From the NCBI GenBank assembly GCA_017433725.1, contig JAFRGQ010000098.1:1-64000 (forward strand): a DNA stretch of 64,000 bases, written 5' to 3'. Under the pieces are notes generated by a model, which made no database searches, had not been told where the DNA came from, and was given only the letters and a program-made list of their open reading frames with translations. The DNA comes from Lachnospiraceae bacterium. Its GTDB lineage: Bacteria; Bacillota; Clostridia; Lachnospirales; Lachnospiraceae. Shown in pieces: positions 35,571 to 45,890 of the stretch. The stretch's first letter is position 1; the number at the start of each line of letters is the position of its first letter. The translations under genes and the position numbers were made by a program.

Positions 35571-35635
35571 CTTTGATCGGCGGGTCAGATGACCATGCAA
35601 GCATGGTCGCCTGACCCTGAAGGAGCAAATTATGG
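35571..35635 (+). repeat. 65-bp palindromic repeat carrying the recX ribosome binding site
   Basis: The stem GGGTCAG...CTGACCC encloses GACCATGC / GCATGGTC. The 3' part contains AAGGAG and the recX ATG. It matches the reverse complement of 61507-61571 at 63 of 65 positions, 26 kb away. Confidence 0.85.
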
Positions 35636-36081
35636 AAGAACTGACAAAAGCTAAGAAAAGAGCACTATATCTTCTCACCGATCATGACATGACGGAAAAG
35701 CGGCTTCGGGAAAAGCTGGAAAAGACAGGATACGGCGGACAGGTAATCGAGAAGACGATTGAATATGTCAGAAGTTTCGGTTATATTGACGATTTGAAGT
35801 TCTCCGTCCGATATATAGAATACTATCGGTCAAAGAAAAGTGCTAAACGCCTGAGATATGATCTGCTGAAAAAGGGAGTTTCGGCGGATGTAATTGATTC
35901 CGCATTTGAGGAAGCCGGCGAGTGGGATGAACGAAATCAGATCCGAACGCTCGCCGAAAAGAAGCTTTCCGGAAAGGATATAGGCGATCCGAAGACATAC
36001 GGAAAGGTAGCCAATTTTCTGGCCGGCCGCGGGTACCGAGGTGAGGATATCGCATCGGTGATGCGGGAGTTCTTTTCATGA
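35632..36081 (+). CDS. recX: Regulatory protein RecX
   Basis: Small helical protein that binds RecA filaments and tunes recombination. KKRALYLLTDHDMTEKRLRE, IEYVRSFGYIDDLKFSVRYI and GVSADVIDSAFEEA correspond to the three-helix RecX repeats. 149 residues, in the usual range. AAGGAG lies 7 nt before the ATG, and both are inside the 65-bp palindromic repeat, so the leader may fold into a stem directly in front of the ribosome binding site. Probably read from the recA promoter. Confidence 0.9.
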   Translation: MEELTKAKKRALYLLTDHDMTEKRLREKLEKTGYGGQVIEKTIEYVRSFGYIDDLKFSVRYIEYYRSKKSAKRLRYDLLKKGVSADVIDSAFEEAGEWDERNQIRTLAEKKLSGKDIGDPKTYGKVANFLAGRGYRGEDIASVMREFFS

Positions 36082-36135
36082 ACAGCATATCGGAAGCAGG
36101 ACCGGCGTATGGTAATAAGCCGAGCGGTTGTCTAA

Positions 36136-36168
36136 AAAGATGATGATACAAGTAATCATCATCTTTTT
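36136..36168. terminator. Terminator after recX
   Basis: Perfect 12-bp stem AAAGATGATGAT / ATCATCATCTTT with a 7-nt loop, followed by TT. The A-run on the left makes it usable from both strands. Confidence 0.8.
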
Positions 36169-36182
36169 CATTTGTGCATTGC

Positions 36183-36211
36183 TTGACATAAGTTAAAAAA
36201 GAATATATATT
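36183..36211 (+). promoter_or_regulatory. Promoter of rny
   Basis: Perfect TTGACA (36183-36188), 17-bp spacer, TATATT (36206-36211), about 50 bp before the rny start. Confidence 0.75.
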
Positions 36212-36263
36212 AAAGTAGTTGTTATTCGTACAATGAAAATTTAATAATGGAGGTGCTCCTGAT

Positions 36264-37811
36264 ATGACTTATGTTTTAATTGTGGTCATACTGGTTCTTT
36301 TAGCTGCACTTCCGATCACGTGGAGAGCTGCCATTGCCAACAAAACAAAGCAGGATGCCATTAAAATCGGTACTGCTGAGGAAAAGGCAAGAAGTATAAT
36401 CGATGAAGCGATTAAGACTGCCGAGACCAAGAAGCGCGAAGCGCTCCTTGAAGTCAAGGAACAGTCTTTGGCCGCAAAAAATGAAGTGGATCGCGAAATC
36501 AAGGACAGACGTGCTGAAATCTCCAAACAGGAACGTCGTATCCAGTCTAAGGAAGATGCGCTGGATAGAAAGACAGATGCCATGGAGAAACGTGAGGCGG
36601 ATTTTGCTGCAAAAGAAACAGAGCTTAAGAAGAAGCAGAAGAAGGTTGATCAGCTGCATGATGATGCGATGGCGGAGTTACAAAAAGTCTCGGGTATGAC
36701 AACGGACGAGGCGAAAGAGTATCTGTACAAGAAAGTACAGGATGACGTCAAGGTCGATGTAGCGAAGCTTTACCGCGAACTGATCGAACAGGCCAAGACG
36801 GACGCAGACAAGAAAGCTAAGGAATATGTTGTTAATTCTATTCAACGCTGCGCTGTCGATCATGTTTCAGAGACAACAATCTCAGTTGTACAGCTTCCGA
36901 ATGATGAGATGAAAGGCAGGATTATCGGGCGTGAAGGAAGGAATATCCGAACAATCGAAACGATGACCGGCGTGGATCTCATCATTGACGATACTCCGGA
37001 GGCAGTCGTTCTTTCCGGATTCGATCCTGTACGTCGTGAGATAGCCAGAATTGCTCTTGAGAAGCTGATTGTCGATGGTCGTATTCATCCTGCAAGAATT
37101 GAGGAGATGGTCGAGAAGGCACGTAAGGAAGTTGAGGCACGTATGCGTGAGGATGGAGAAGCTGCTTCATTTGAAGTCGGTGTCCATAACTTGCATCCGG
37201 AACTCATCAAGTTGCTTGGCAGAATGCGCTACCGTACATCTTATGGGCAGAATGCACTCAAGCATTCCATCGAGGTTGCCGAACTTACAGGACTTTTGGC
37301 TGCTGAGTGCGGATGTGACGTGCGTCTTGCGAAGAGAGCAGGTCTTCTTCATGATATCGGAAAGTCTATTGACCATGAAGTTGAGGGATCGCATATTCAG
37401 ATAGGTGCTGACCTGTGCAGAAAGTACAAGGAAAACAACACTGTTATTAATGCGGTCGAAAGTCATCACGGTGATGTCGAGCCCACGTCTCTTATTGCAT
37501 GTCTTGTTCAGGCAGCTGATGCAATTTCTGCTGCAAGACCGGGTGCAAGAAGAGAGACGCTTGATACGTATACCAATCGTCTGAAGCAGCTTGAGGATAT
37601 AACGAACGGCTTCAAAGGAGTCGAGAAGTCATATGCTATCCAGGCTGGTCATGAGGTCCGAATCATGGTCATTCCGGATCAGGTCAATGATTCGGAGATG
37701 GTGCTTCTTGCGAGAGACATTGCCAAGGAGATTGAAGCGCAGCTTGAATACCCGGGCCAGATCAAGGTCAGTGTTATTCGTGAGAGCAGAGCTATTGACT
37801 ATGCAAAATAA
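36264..37811 (+). CDS. rny: Ribonuclease Y
   Basis: Membrane-anchored endoribonuclease that initiates mRNA decay in Firmicutes. One N-terminal membrane helix (about 3-24, [17 protein letters not shown]) is followed by a long charged coiled coil (about 30-190), a KH domain ([17 protein letters not shown]) and an HD domain with [10 protein letters not shown] and ESHHGDVEP. Length 515 is standard. GGAGGTGCTCCTGAT precedes the ATG. It has its own promoter and terminator; neighbours recA-recX and rny are linked in many Clostridia. Confidence 0.96.
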   Translation: MTYVLIVVILVLLAALPITWRAAIANKTKQDAIKIGTAEEKARSIIDEAIKTAETKKREALLEVKEQSLAAKNEVDREIKDRRAEISKQERRIQSKEDALDRKTDAMEKREADFAAKETELKKKQKKVDQLHDDAMAELQKVSGMTTDEAKEYLYKKVQDDVKVDVAKLYRELIEQAKTDADKKAKEYVVNSIQRCAVDHVSETTISVVQLPNDEMKGRIIGREGRNIRTIETMTGVDLIIDDTPEAVVLSGFDPVRREIARIALEKLIVDGRIHPARIEEMVEKARKEVEARMREDGEAASFEVGVHNLHPELIKLLGRMRYRTSYGQNALKHSIEVAELTGLLAAECGCDVRLAKRAGLLHDIGKSIDHEVEGSHIQIGADLCRKYKENNTVINAVESHHGDVEPTSLIACLVQAADAISAARPGARRETLDTYTNRLKQLEDITNGFKGVEKSYAIQAGHEVRIMVIPDQVNDSEMVLLARDIAKEIEAQLEYPGQIKVSVIRESRAIDYAK

Positions 37812-37821
37812 TGCTTATGCG

Positions 37822-37854
37822 AGGAAGAGTGTGAAGTCACTCTTCCTTTTTTTT
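37822..37854 (+). terminator. Terminator after rny
   Basis: 10-bp stem AGGAAGAGTG / CACTCTTCCT with a TGAAGT loop followed by a run of seven T. Confidence 0.9.
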
Positions 37855-37912
37855 GTGAATTATGTTAGAGTTTCATGGGTAGTATTTACATTTTACGATT
37901 AGGCAGGAGCAT

Positions 37913-39247
37913 ATGGGATTCTCGACTAATACCTTTTTATTCATATTTCTCTTAGGAACACTTGCGATCTACATCCCTGTTTCGCTGATTCTTCCAAGAC
38001 TGCGCGTCTTTATTCTTCTTGTTGCATCCATAATATTTTATGCGTGGGCTTCCGTTAAGGCGCTTCCTGTCCTTGCCGTCATTACTTTGTTGAACTATGT
38101 GGCAGGGATTCTGCTCGATAAAGCGAAGAGGCGCAAAATAGATATCAAGCCTATAGTCATTCTGGGCGTATCGGTTTTTCTCGATGTCACGATTCTTATT
38201 TTTTATAAATATACGACTTTTATACTTGGTATCTCATTTATGAGTCTCTCGGGAATATCCTATCTGGCTGATATTTACAGAGGGAAAGTACGGGCTCAAA
38301 AAAATATCCTCAGTTTTGCGCTGTATATGTCATTCTTTGTGAAAATCATTGAAGGTCCGATTGTTCGGTACAGTGATATATCCAGGCAGCTCAAGCGTCC
38401 CGAGGTAACGATCGAGAGATTTACGGAGGGCATCCGAAGATTCTCGGTCGGTCTGGCAAAAAAAGTTCTTCTCGCTGACCAAATCGGCGTCATTGCGCAT
38501 GATATTCTAGGAACGACTAATAATTCTCCGGCTCTCGCCTGGCTCGGTATTATTAGTTATACACTGCAACTTTATCTTGATTTCAGCGGCTACACAGATA
38601 TGGCGATCGGACTTGCCAAGATGTTCGGCTTTGACTTTAAGGAGAATTTTAATAATCCGTATATTTCCCTTTCTCTGTCTGAATTCTGGAGAAGGTGGCA
38701 TATTTCTCTGTCCAACTGGCTGCGTGACTATATTTATATTCCGATTGGCGGCAGCAAGTCCGGCATTCCATATCTGAACCTGTTTATTACTTTCCTGATA
38801 GCCGGATTTTGGCACGGAGCAACCTGGAACTATTGCCTTTGGGGAGCCTGGAACGGACTGATTCTCTGCCTGGAGAGATGGGGGGACAGGCATCTTCGTG
38901 TGGAGTTCCCCGTCATAATCAGGCGGATCGTGACACTGCTCGTAATCGTGATCGGCTGGGTGTTCTTCTACTTTGAGGACATCGGACAGGGTCTTGCGTT
39001 CCTGCCTTCACTTATTGGAATGAACAGCACCTGGAATTCCGGTTTTACACTCAGATGGTATCTGTCCCAGAGAAATATAATGATCCTGATTGTCTCCGTT
39101 ATCGCGTGCACGCCTGCATTTGACAAACTCGGAGAGCGATTCAGAAAAAATCGAATATGGGATCTTTTCTACCTCGCACTTCTCGGAATCAGTATACTTA
39201 TCGTCATGAGCAGCACATTCCAGTCTTTCCTGTATATCAGGTATTAA
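37913..39247 (+). CDS. MBOAT-family membrane O-acyltransferase (AlgI/DltB/PatA-like)
   Basis: Polytopic membrane protein of 444 residues with about ten hydrophobic segments. It would move an acyl (probably acetyl) group across the membrane for a cell-surface polysaccharide. AlgI-type motifs are LQLYLDFSGYTDMAIGLA, EFWRRWHISLSNWLRDYIY and AGFWHGATWNYCLWGAWNG, with the presumed catalytic His301 in the last. A separate gene follows after 16 bp encoding an AlgX/AlgJ-like SGNH protein, the usual partner. The polysaccharide is unknown, and no glycan-assembly genes are nearby. Confidence 0.9.
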   Translation: MGFSTNTFLFIFLLGTLAIYIPVSLILPRLRVFILLVASIIFYAWASVKALPVLAVITLLNYVAGILLDKAKRRKIDIKPIVILGVSVFLDVTILIFYKYTTFILGISFMSLSGISYLADIYRGKVRAQKNILSFALYMSFFVKIIEGPIVRYSDISRQLKRPEVTIERFTEGIRRFSVGLAKKVLLADQIGVIAHDILGTTNNSPALAWLGIISYTLQLYLDFSGYTDMAIGLAKMFGFDFKENFNNPYISLSLSEFWRRWHISLSNWLRDYIYIPIGGSKSGIPYLNLFITFLIAGFWHGATWNYCLWGAWNGLILCLERWGDRHLRVEFPVIIRRIVTLLVIVIGWVFFYFEDIGQGLAFLPSLIGMNSTWNSGFTLRWYLSQRNIMILIVSVIACTPAFDKLGERFRKNRIWDLFYLALLGISILIVMSSTFQSFLYIRY

Positions 39248-39263
39248 AACCGAGGTCTTACAG

Positions 39264-40427
39264 ATGAAGAACAGAGTAATAGATATATTTGTAATTATAT
39301 GTTTTATACTTATGCTGGCTCTGCCGTTGTATTTTGCGGACAAAAAGGGCGGTGCGCTTCAGTCGGATGAAAACAGGTTCCTGGCGAAAGCGCCTAAGTC
39401 TTGGACGCCTTATGAGGGCTACACGGAAGATATTGAAGACTGGATTAACGACAATGCCGGAGGCCGGCAGATAGCCAAAACTTTCTATAACTATCTCAAT
39501 TACGGTTTTCTGAATGAGTTCAGATCTGATGCGGCAGTCGTAATGAATGACTGGTATTATTCACTCGACGAAGAGAGCCTGACGCTCAAAAATGCACAGC
39601 ATAAGGACGTCATGAGCAACGAAGAGATGATGACGTTCATCAGCAGAATGGAGGATATCAACAATTTCTTTAAAGACCAGGGGATTGCTTTCTGTGCGGT
39701 AACATTCCCTTATAAGGTCGATATCTATCCGGATAATCTGGATGGATATATTACGCAGGTCAGACCTAATTCTGAGATCAATCTTCTTAAGACAATTTCC
39801 ATGATTTATCCGCAGATAAATCTCAGCGTCGTCAATAATGAGCTTAGAGACGCGAAGGATGCGGGAAAGCTTGTGTGCTACCGTTCTTACGACGGCGGAC
39901 ATTGGAATCAGCAGGGCTGCTTTATCGGTTACCAGACCCTGATGGCTCAAATACAGAAAGTCATGCCGCATGAGGATATCAGGATTCTGACGGAAGATGA
40001 CTTTAATATTTCAATCCTGGAGAGGACGAATACCGTTCTCGGGCAGAACTTCTCCGAGGAAGATGTGGAGTACACACTGAAGAATCCCGTATCCGCGAGG
40101 AACCCGGAATGGTTCTCAAAAATAGGATATGTCGCAAATGATCCGTGGCATTCGAACCGCTATTATGAGAGCGGGGATACGTCAAAACCGGATATCCTGA
40201 TTGTCGGCGACTCTTATATCTGGATGCAGATGTTTCCCTGGATCGCAGAGAGCTTCAATAAAGCTGCTTTTATTCATCAGTTCGACGAGGATAATATTCA
40301 GAGAATCGTTGACAGAATTCATCCGGATATCGTGGTATTTGCAGGTCTTACCACCACGATCGAGGATCTTGTACATTATTCCGCTCTGACAATTGAGCGT
40401 ACGACCTGGGGGAAATTGTATTTTTAA
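39264..40427 (+). CDS. AlgX/AlgJ-like SGNH-fold acetyltransferase partner
   Basis: 387-residue protein with an N-terminal signal-anchor (IDIFVIICFILMLALPLYFA) and an extracellular domain of the AlgX/AlgJ (DHHW) type. Triad candidates are Asp210 and His213 in YDGGHWNQQG and Ser317 in VGDSYIW, which together match the SGNH arrangement. It probably accepts acetyl from the upstream MBOAT protein and places it on an exported polysaccharide. The start follows CCGAGGTCTTACAG. Substrate not predictable from sequence. Confidence 0.82.
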   Translation: MKNRVIDIFVIICFILMLALPLYFADKKGGALQSDENRFLAKAPKSWTPYEGYTEDIEDWINDNAGGRQIAKTFYNYLNYGFLNEFRSDAAVVMNDWYYSLDEESLTLKNAQHKDVMSNEEMMTFISRMEDINNFFKDQGIAFCAVTFPYKVDIYPDNLDGYITQVRPNSEINLLKTISMIYPQINLSVVNNELRDAKDAGKLVCYRSYDGGHWNQQGCFIGYQTLMAQIQKVMPHEDIRILTEDDFNISILERTNTVLGQNFSEEDVEYTLKNPVSARNPEWFSKIGYVANDPWHSNRYYESGDTSKPDILIVGDSYIWMQMFPWIAESFNKAAFIHQFDEDNIQRIVDRIHPDIVVFAGLTTTIEDLVHYSALTIERTTWGKLYF

Positions 40428-40814
40428 AATACAATTTTCGAGTATGCCCTACATATAGTGTGGGTTTGTTTTATGGAAACCTATATCTTGCGAAAGCCGC
40501 ATTTTCCGCGTAAATAAAGGAAAAATGCGGCTTATTTAGTGTTTGAATTTATGTAAATCGGTATGTATAATACCTTTTATCGGATGATGCGGACAGCGCC
40601 CGGCAGACAGTCGGGCCGTCGTCAGATGACGGTGATCGGGTCCTTTCAGCGGTCCTGATATTTTTTTCTCAATACTACGATAACGACAGCTCTGAAAAGG
40701 CAGGGGGATTGTAACTCTTAAGCGAAGGGTGAATTGCTTTTTATTCTTTATCATGCCCTTACGCTCCCAAAGAGCGTTTCGCATGTAAATTAGCGAGGAA
40801 ATGAGGGGATAATT
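40428..40814. other. Gene-free, structured intergenic region before xerD
   Basis: No supported gene. It starts with a stem at the preceding stop (AAATTGTATTTT / AAAATACAATTT) and a terminator at 40495. A GC-rich stretch at about 40580-40640 has stacked small inverted repeats (GCCCG / CGGGC, CGTCGTCAGATGACG), followed by ATATTTTTTTCTC. A 6-bp stem ACGCTC / GAGCGT lies at 40761-40777. No promoter is clear. Confidence 0.5.
40495..40537 (+). terminator. Terminator after the O-acetylation pair
   Basis: AGCCGCATTTTCC pairs with GGAAAAATGCGGCT (one bulge) around an 11-nt loop, followed by TATTTAG. Confidence 0.75.
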
Positions 40815-41702
40815 ATGGAAGAAGCAATTCAGAAGTTTATTAAATATCTGCATAAAACAAAAAAAGCGTCCGTTAACACCGAGCTTTCTTACCACAGGGA
40901 TCTTGAGAAGCTCTCGGACTTTCTCACTGGAGATTTGGGAATAGACAGTTGGGGAGCTGTTACATCCACAGATCTCAATTCTTATATGCTTTATATGGAA
41001 GAGCAGAACTATGCTGCTTCCTCCATATCGAGGAGTGTTGCATCTGCTCGTGCATTTTTTCACTATCTAGAGAAGAAGCATCTGATCGACGAAAACCCTT
41101 CTGACGATCTCAAAGCGCCTCGAGTAGAGAAAAAGATGCCGGATACTCTGACAGTACGCGAAGTGGACAGACTTCTTGCTCAGCCGAATCCTGTCACCGG
41201 AAAGGGTATGCGAGACCGCGCGATGATGGAGCTGCTTTATGCGACAGGTATAAGAGTGTCAGAGCTTGTCAATCTTAAGGTTTCCGACATCAATATGAGT
41301 ATGAACTACATCATATGCACGGACCGGACGAAAGAAAGAGTCGTACCGTTCGGCAACGCTGCCAGGGCGGCTCTCAGCACATATATTTCTGAAGCCAGGA
41401 GCACGTTCCCTGAGGCTGAGAAGAGCGACATTCTTTTTACAAATGTTTCCGGCCGCAAGATGAGCCGCCAGGGATTCTGGAAGCTGCTCAAGGGCTATGC
41501 TCGCAGCGCGGGAATTGAAAGAGAAATAACGCCTCACACGCTGCGGCACAGCTTTGCGACGCACATGATTGAAAACGGAGCGGATCTGAAATCCGTGCAG
41601 GAGATGATGGGACACTCAGATATCTCTACAACACAGATCTATCTGAATATGAGCATCGGCAAAATGAGAGACGTTTATGAAAGGGCTCACCCAAGAAGCT
41701 GA
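40815..41702 (+). CDS. xerD: Tyrosine recombinase XerD/XerC
   Basis: Site-specific recombinase resolving chromosome dimers at dif (XerD-like). A SAM-like core-binding domain (about 1-85) is followed by the catalytic domain with Arg147 in ATGIRVSELVNL, HTLRHSFATH, GHSDISTTQIY and nucleophile Tyr276. 295 residues is the Xer size. There is no integrase-type extension and no attachment-site or phage context, so a housekeeping Xer protein is preferred over a mobile-element integrase. Terminator at 41734. Confidence 0.9.
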   Translation: MEEAIQKFIKYLHKTKKASVNTELSYHRDLEKLSDFLTGDLGIDSWGAVTSTDLNSYMLYMEEQNYAASSISRSVASARAFFHYLEKKHLIDENPSDDLKAPRVEKKMPDTLTVREVDRLLAQPNPVTGKGMRDRAMMELLYATGIRVSELVNLKVSDINMSMNYIICTDRTKERVVPFGNAARAALSTYISEARSTFPEAEKSDILFTNVSGRKMSRQGFWKLLKGYARSAGIEREITPHTLRHSFATHMIENGADLKSVQEMMGHSDISTTQIYLNMSIGKMRDVYERAHPRS

Positions 41703-41733
41703 TTCGTCATCAGCCGGGTGTGAATGAAGTTTT

Positions 41734-41771
41734 AAGACCTGAACCGTAATGGGGAAGGTCTTTTTCTTTTT
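41734..41771 (+). terminator. Terminator after xerD
   Basis: AAGACCT / AGGTCTT stem with a 15-nt loop followed by TTTCTTTTT. Confidence 0.7.
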
Positions 41772-41902
41772 GAGCTATCTCTGAAAAGCACAAACGTGTT
41801 ATTATCTGTATAGATTAGATTGAGGGATAAAAGGTTGTATTTGCACAGCTACATTTATGAGCTGAAGGAATTCTGAATTTAGATAAGGGAGAATACAGTA
41901 AG

Positions 41903-42988
41903 ATGAAAACGGTTGTAGTAGGTATGTCCGGAGGTGTCGACAGTTCAGTCTGCGCCTATCTTTTAAAGCAGCAGGGTTATCGTGTCATCGGGGTGACCAT
42001 GCAGACCTGGCAGGACGAGGATTCCTGCATGACGAATGAGAACGAAGAAAACGGCGGGAGCGGAGTTGTGGCGGATGCGAGACGCGTCGCGGAGAAACTC
42101 GATATTCCATATTATGTTATAGATTTCAAGGATGTTTTTCGAGAGAAGGTCATTGATTATTTTATAATGGAATATCGTGCCGGCAGAACCCCCAATCCGT
42201 GCATTGTCTGTAACCGCCATGTCAAGTGGGAGAGCTTGCTCGAAAAGAGCATGGCATTAGGCGCTGATTATATTGCTACGGGGCATTACGCGACCGTAGT
42301 GCAGCTTGAAAATGGTCGATGGTCTCTCAGATCCGCCAAATCGATTGCCGGCCGTTCTAAAGATCAGACATATGCGCTGTATAAACTGACCCAGGAGCAG
42401 CTTTCGAGAACGATTATGCCCTGCGGGCAGTATACGAAAGAAGAAATCCGCAGGATCGCAGAGGAGGCGGATCTTCCTGTCGCGAATAAGCCCGACAGCG
42501 AGGAAATCTGTTTTATTCCGGATAAAGACTATGCCGGATTTATTGAACGGGATACAGGCACTCATGACGAGCCGGGTAATTTTGTAGATACGGACGGGAA
42601 CATTCTCGGACGCCATAAAGGAATCACGCACTATACGATCGGTCAGCGAAAGCGCCTCGGGATATCGCTCGGCAGACCTGTATTTGTAAAGGAGATCCGT
42701 ACGGACACCAATGAAGTCGTTATTTCGGACAATGCGGATCTGTTCGTGCGGGAACTCTATGCGGAGGATCTGAACTTTATGGGTATTTCGGATGTATCCG
42801 GAAAGGAATCGGTCATGGCCAAGATCAGATATAATCATCAGGGGGCGGCAGCTTATGTTGAACGGGTGGGAGAGGATCGCATCCATGTAGTTTTCGAGGA
42901 GCCGCAGAGGGCGGTGACGCCCGGTCAGTCGGTAGTTCTCTACAAAAACGGAGTTGTACTGGGCGGCGGAACGATCATCGGAGCATGA
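41903..42988 (+). CDS. mnmA: tRNA-specific 2-thiouridylase MnmA
   Basis: Thiolates U34 of tRNA-Lys, Glu and Gln. PP-loop GMSGGVDSSV at the N-terminus; catalytic cysteines Cys100 (RTPNPCIVCNRHVKW) and Cys203 (SEEICFIPDKDY). HYTIGQRKRLGI is the typical central motif, and a C-terminal beta-barrel follows. Length 361. AGGGAGAATACAGTAAG precedes the ATG. It stands alone between two non-coding stretches, without the iscS gene often next to it. Confidence 0.95.
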   Translation: MKTVVVGMSGGVDSSVCAYLLKQQGYRVIGVTMQTWQDEDSCMTNENEENGGSGVVADARRVAEKLDIPYYVIDFKDVFREKVIDYFIMEYRAGRTPNPCIVCNRHVKWESLLEKSMALGADYIATGHYATVVQLENGRWSLRSAKSIAGRSKDQTYALYKLTQEQLSRTIMPCGQYTKEEIRRIAEEADLPVANKPDSEEICFIPDKDYAGFIERDTGTHDEPGNFVDTDGNILGRHKGITHYTIGQRKRLGISLGRPVFVKEIRTDTNEVVISDNADLFVRELYAEDLNFMGISDVSGKESVMAKIRYNHQGAAAYVERVGEDRIHVVFEEPQRAVTPGQSVVLYKNGVVLGGGTIIGA

Positions 42989-43151
42989 TAATACTGACAA
43001 TTCTGACGATTGATGAAGAATATTTTCGGCTATGCACAGTTTTGTCAATATCTTGTGTCTCCAAGTGAACGTATTATGCATATTATGTACACGAAAAAAG
43101 GAAGGAATCGAAAAAAGTTGACGTTTTGAAGCAAAAAACTTTAAATATTCC

Positions 43152-43180
43152 TTGTATTTTTGTTGAAATTTGAGTACAAT
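43152..43180 (+). promoter_or_regulatory. Promoter of gap
   Basis: TTGTAT (43152-43157), 17-bp spacer, TACAAT (43175-43180) in an AT-rich stretch, about 60 bp before the gap start. Confidence 0.6.
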
Positions 43181-43240
43181 ATTTTTAGGTTTTAAACCTT
43201 AGGTAAAGTAATATTATTAATTACAGGAGGATTCACGATT

Positions 43241-44260
43241 ATGGCAGTAAAAGTTGCAATTAACGGTTTTGGTCGTATTGGCCGTCTGGCTTTCCGTCAG
43301 ATGTACACAGCAGAGGGTTTTGAGATCGTAGCTATCAACGACCTTACTTCTCCGGCTATGCTTGCACACCTGCTTAAGTATGACTCATCTCAGGGCAAGT
43401 TCGAGCTTTGGGACAAAGTTCAGAGCACAGATAATTCCATTATCGTTGATGGACATGAGATCACAATCTATGCTGAGAAGAGCGCTGCAGACCTTCCGTG
43501 GGGCGAACTTGGTGTTGACGTAGTTCTTGAGTGCACAGGCTTCTACACAAGCAAAGCTAAAGCTCAGGCACACATCGATGCTGGTGCTAAGTATGTTGTC
43601 ATCTCTGCTCCGGCTGGCAATGATCTGAAGACCATCGTTTACAATGTAAACCATGAGATTCTTACAAAAGATGATCACATCATCTCTGCTGCATCCTGCA
43701 CAACGAACTGCCTTGCACCGATGGCTAAGGCTCTTAATGACCTGGCTCCGATCAAGTCCGGTATCATGTGCACAATCCACGCTTACACAGGCGATCAGAT
43801 GACTCTTGATGGACCGCAGAGAAAGGGCGACCTGAGAAGATCTCGCGCTGCTGCTGTTAATATCGTTCCGAACAGCACAGGTGCTGCAAAGGCTATCGGC
43901 CTTGTTATCCCGGAACTGAACGGCAAGCTCATCGGCGCTGCTCAGCGTGTACCGACCCCGACTGGCTCCACAACTATCCTTACAGCTGTTGTTGAAGGCA
44001 CAGTTACAAAGGACGAGATCAATGCTGCTATGAAGGCTGCTGCTACAGAGTCCTTCGGCTACAACACAGATGAGATCGTTTCCAGCGATATCGTAGGTAT
44101 GAGATTCGGTTCTCTGTTCGATGCTACACAGACAATGGCTATGCCGCTTGACAACGGCACAACAGAGGTTCAGGTTGTTTCTTGGTATGACAACGAGAAC
44201 TCCTACACAAGCCAGATGGTTCGTACAATCAAGTACTTCGGCAAGCTTCTTTCCGAATAA
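43241..44260 (+). CDS. gap: Glyceraldehyde-3-phosphate dehydrogenase
   Basis: Glycolytic NAD-dependent enzyme converting glyceraldehyde 3-phosphate to 1,3-bisphosphoglycerate. Rossmann start [13 protein letters not shown] and the active-site segment [12 protein letters not shown] with nucleophile Cys153. [14 protein letters not shown] is near the C-terminus. 339 residues. Codon choice is strongly biased (GCT, GGC, ACA, CTT), as expected of a very highly expressed gene, and differs visibly from low-expression neighbours. Strong AGGAGG, own promoter and terminator. Confidence 0.97.
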   Translation: MAVKVAINGFGRIGRLAFRQMYTAEGFEIVAINDLTSPAMLAHLLKYDSSQGKFELWDKVQSTDNSIIVDGHEITIYAEKSAADLPWGELGVDVVLECTGFYTSKAKAQAHIDAGAKYVVISAPAGNDLKTIVYNVNHEILTKDDHIISAASCTTNCLAPMAKALNDLAPIKSGIMCTIHAYTGDQMTLDGPQRKGDLRRSRAAAVNIVPNSTGAAKAIGLVIPELNGKLIGAAQRVPTPTGSTTILTAVVEGTVTKDEINAAMKAAATESFGYNTDEIVSSDIVGMRFGSLFDATQTMAMPLDNGTTEVQVVSWYDNENSYTSQMVRTIKYFGKLLSE

Positions 44261-44284
44261 TTTGAATTGAACTAAGACCTCACA

Positions 44285-44317
44285 GGGTCCGGTCATAAAT
44301 GGGCCGGACCCTTTTTT
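44285..44317 (+). terminator. Terminator after gap
   Basis: 8-bp stem GGGTCCGG / CCGGACCC, 11-nt loop, six T. Confidence 0.9.
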
Positions 44318-44467
44318 ACATCATGGGAATTTAATTTTCAGGATGTAAGAACATGATATGTGAGTCTCAGCCGGGTCAGGCATGAGACTGCAACTTTCAG
44401 AAAATATGAAGATTACGCACATAAGTGCTGATCATAGAGAGACCATAATAAAGGAGGATTGATTCCA

Positions 44468-45673
44468 ATGCTTAACAAAAAGTCTGTTGATGACATCAAC
44501 GTAAAAGGCCTGCGCGTCCTTTGCCGCTGCGATTTTAACGTACCGCTGAAGGCTGGCGTTATCACCGACGAGAATCGTCTGGTTGCAGCTCTTCCGACAA
44601 TTAAGAAACTGATCGCTGACGGCGGAAAGGTTATCCTTTGCAGCCACCTTGGCAAGCCGAAGGGTGAGCCGAAGCCGGAACTTTCACTTGCTCCTGTTGC
44701 TGTACGTCTTTCCGAGCTCCTTGGCCAGGAAGTAGTATTCGCAGCTGATGACAATGTTGTCGGCGAGAATGCTAAGGCAGCTGTAGCAGCTATGAAGGAT
44801 GGCGATGTTGTTCTTCTTCAGAATACACGTTATCGCAAGGAAGAGACAAAGAACGGCGAAGAGTTCTCCAAGGAACTTGCTTCTCTCGCTGATGTATTTG
44901 TCAACGATGCTTTCGGAACAGCTCATCGTGCACACTGCTCCAACGTTGGTGTTACACAGTACATCGACACATGCGCAGTTGGTTATCTGATGCAGAAAGA
45001 AATCGATTTCCTCGGCAACGCTGTTGAGAATCCGGTTCGTCCGTTCGTAGCTATCCTTGGCGGCGCTAAGGTTGCTGACAAGCTGAACGTTATCTCCAAC
45101 CTTCTTGAGAAGTGCGATACACTTATCTTCGGTGGCGGTATGGCTTACACATTCCTGAAGGCTCAGGGCTTTGAAATCGGCAAGTCTCTTTGCGATGAGA
45201 CAAAGCTTGACTACTGCAAGGAAATGATCGACAAGGCAGCTGCTCTCGGCAAGAAGCTCTATCTGCCGGTAGACACAGTCTGCACAGATTCTTTCCCGAA
45301 CCCGATCGATGCTGAGATCGCTACAGTGACTGTTGATGCAGATGCTATCCCGGCTGACAAGATGGGTATGGATATTGGACCGAAGACAATCGAGCTTTAC
45401 AGCGATGCTGTTAAGTCCGCTAAGACAGTCGTATGGAACGGCCCGATGGGCGTTTTCGAGAATCCGATCCTTGCTGCAGGTACAAAGGCAGTTGCAGCTG
45501 CTCTGGCTGAGACAGAGGCTACAACAATCATCGGCGGCGGCGATTCCGCAGCAGCTGTTAACCAGCTCGGCTATGGCCCGAAGATGAGCCACATCTCCAC
45601 AGGCGGCGGCGCTTCCCTTGAATTCCTTGAAGGCAAGGAACTTCCGGGCGTTGCAGCAGCTAACGACAAATAA
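44468..45673 (+). CDS. pgk: Phosphoglycerate kinase
   Basis: Makes ATP from 1,3-bisphosphoglycerate. The start is the ATG at 44468, 10 nt after AAGGAGG; a TTG at 44459 is too close to that site. [41 protein letters not shown] and [13 protein letters not shown] mark the two lobes. 401 residues. Same strong codon bias as gap and tpiA. The 217-bp gap to tpiA has a perfect 10-bp stem (AGATTGTGTG / CACACAATCT, 45774-45801) without a T-run, more likely an mRNA-processing or stabilising structure than a terminator. Confidence 0.97.
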   Translation: MLNKKSVDDINVKGLRVLCRCDFNVPLKAGVITDENRLVAALPTIKKLIADGGKVILCSHLGKPKGEPKPELSLAPVAVRLSELLGQEVVFAADDNVVGENAKAAVAAMKDGDVVLLQNTRYRKEETKNGEEFSKELASLADVFVNDAFGTAHRAHCSNVGVTQYIDTCAVGYLMQKEIDFLGNAVENPVRPFVAILGGAKVADKLNVISNLLEKCDTLIFGGGMAYTFLKAQGFEIGKSLCDETKLDYCKEMIDKAAALGKKLYLPVDTVCTDSFPNPIDAEIATVTVDADAIPADKMGMDIGPKTIELYSDAVKSAKTVVWNGPMGVFENPILAAGTKAVAAALAETEATTIIGGGDSAAAVNQLGYGPKMSHISTGGGASLEFLEGKELPGVAAANDK

Positions 45674-45890
45674 TTGAGTAAGAATCGAATCGATTCACTA
45701 TACTTTTGACGGAGTATATGCCTGCGCAGCTTCTATGCATGACAGGTAATATATAAGACCAAACGTGAGATGCAGATTGTGTGTCCTACGGCACACAATC
45801 TGTTCGAGATAACAGCCGACGGTGCAGTTTACAGTTAGTGAGCAGCAAAAGCCGGCGGCTCCCAATTAAATTATAAGGAGGGTGATACCC

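Noticed and set aside
40815..41702. Xer-type recombinase as the integrase of a mobile element
   Set aside because: Size and motifs fit housekeeping XerC/D, and no attachment sites, phage genes or compositional break are nearby.
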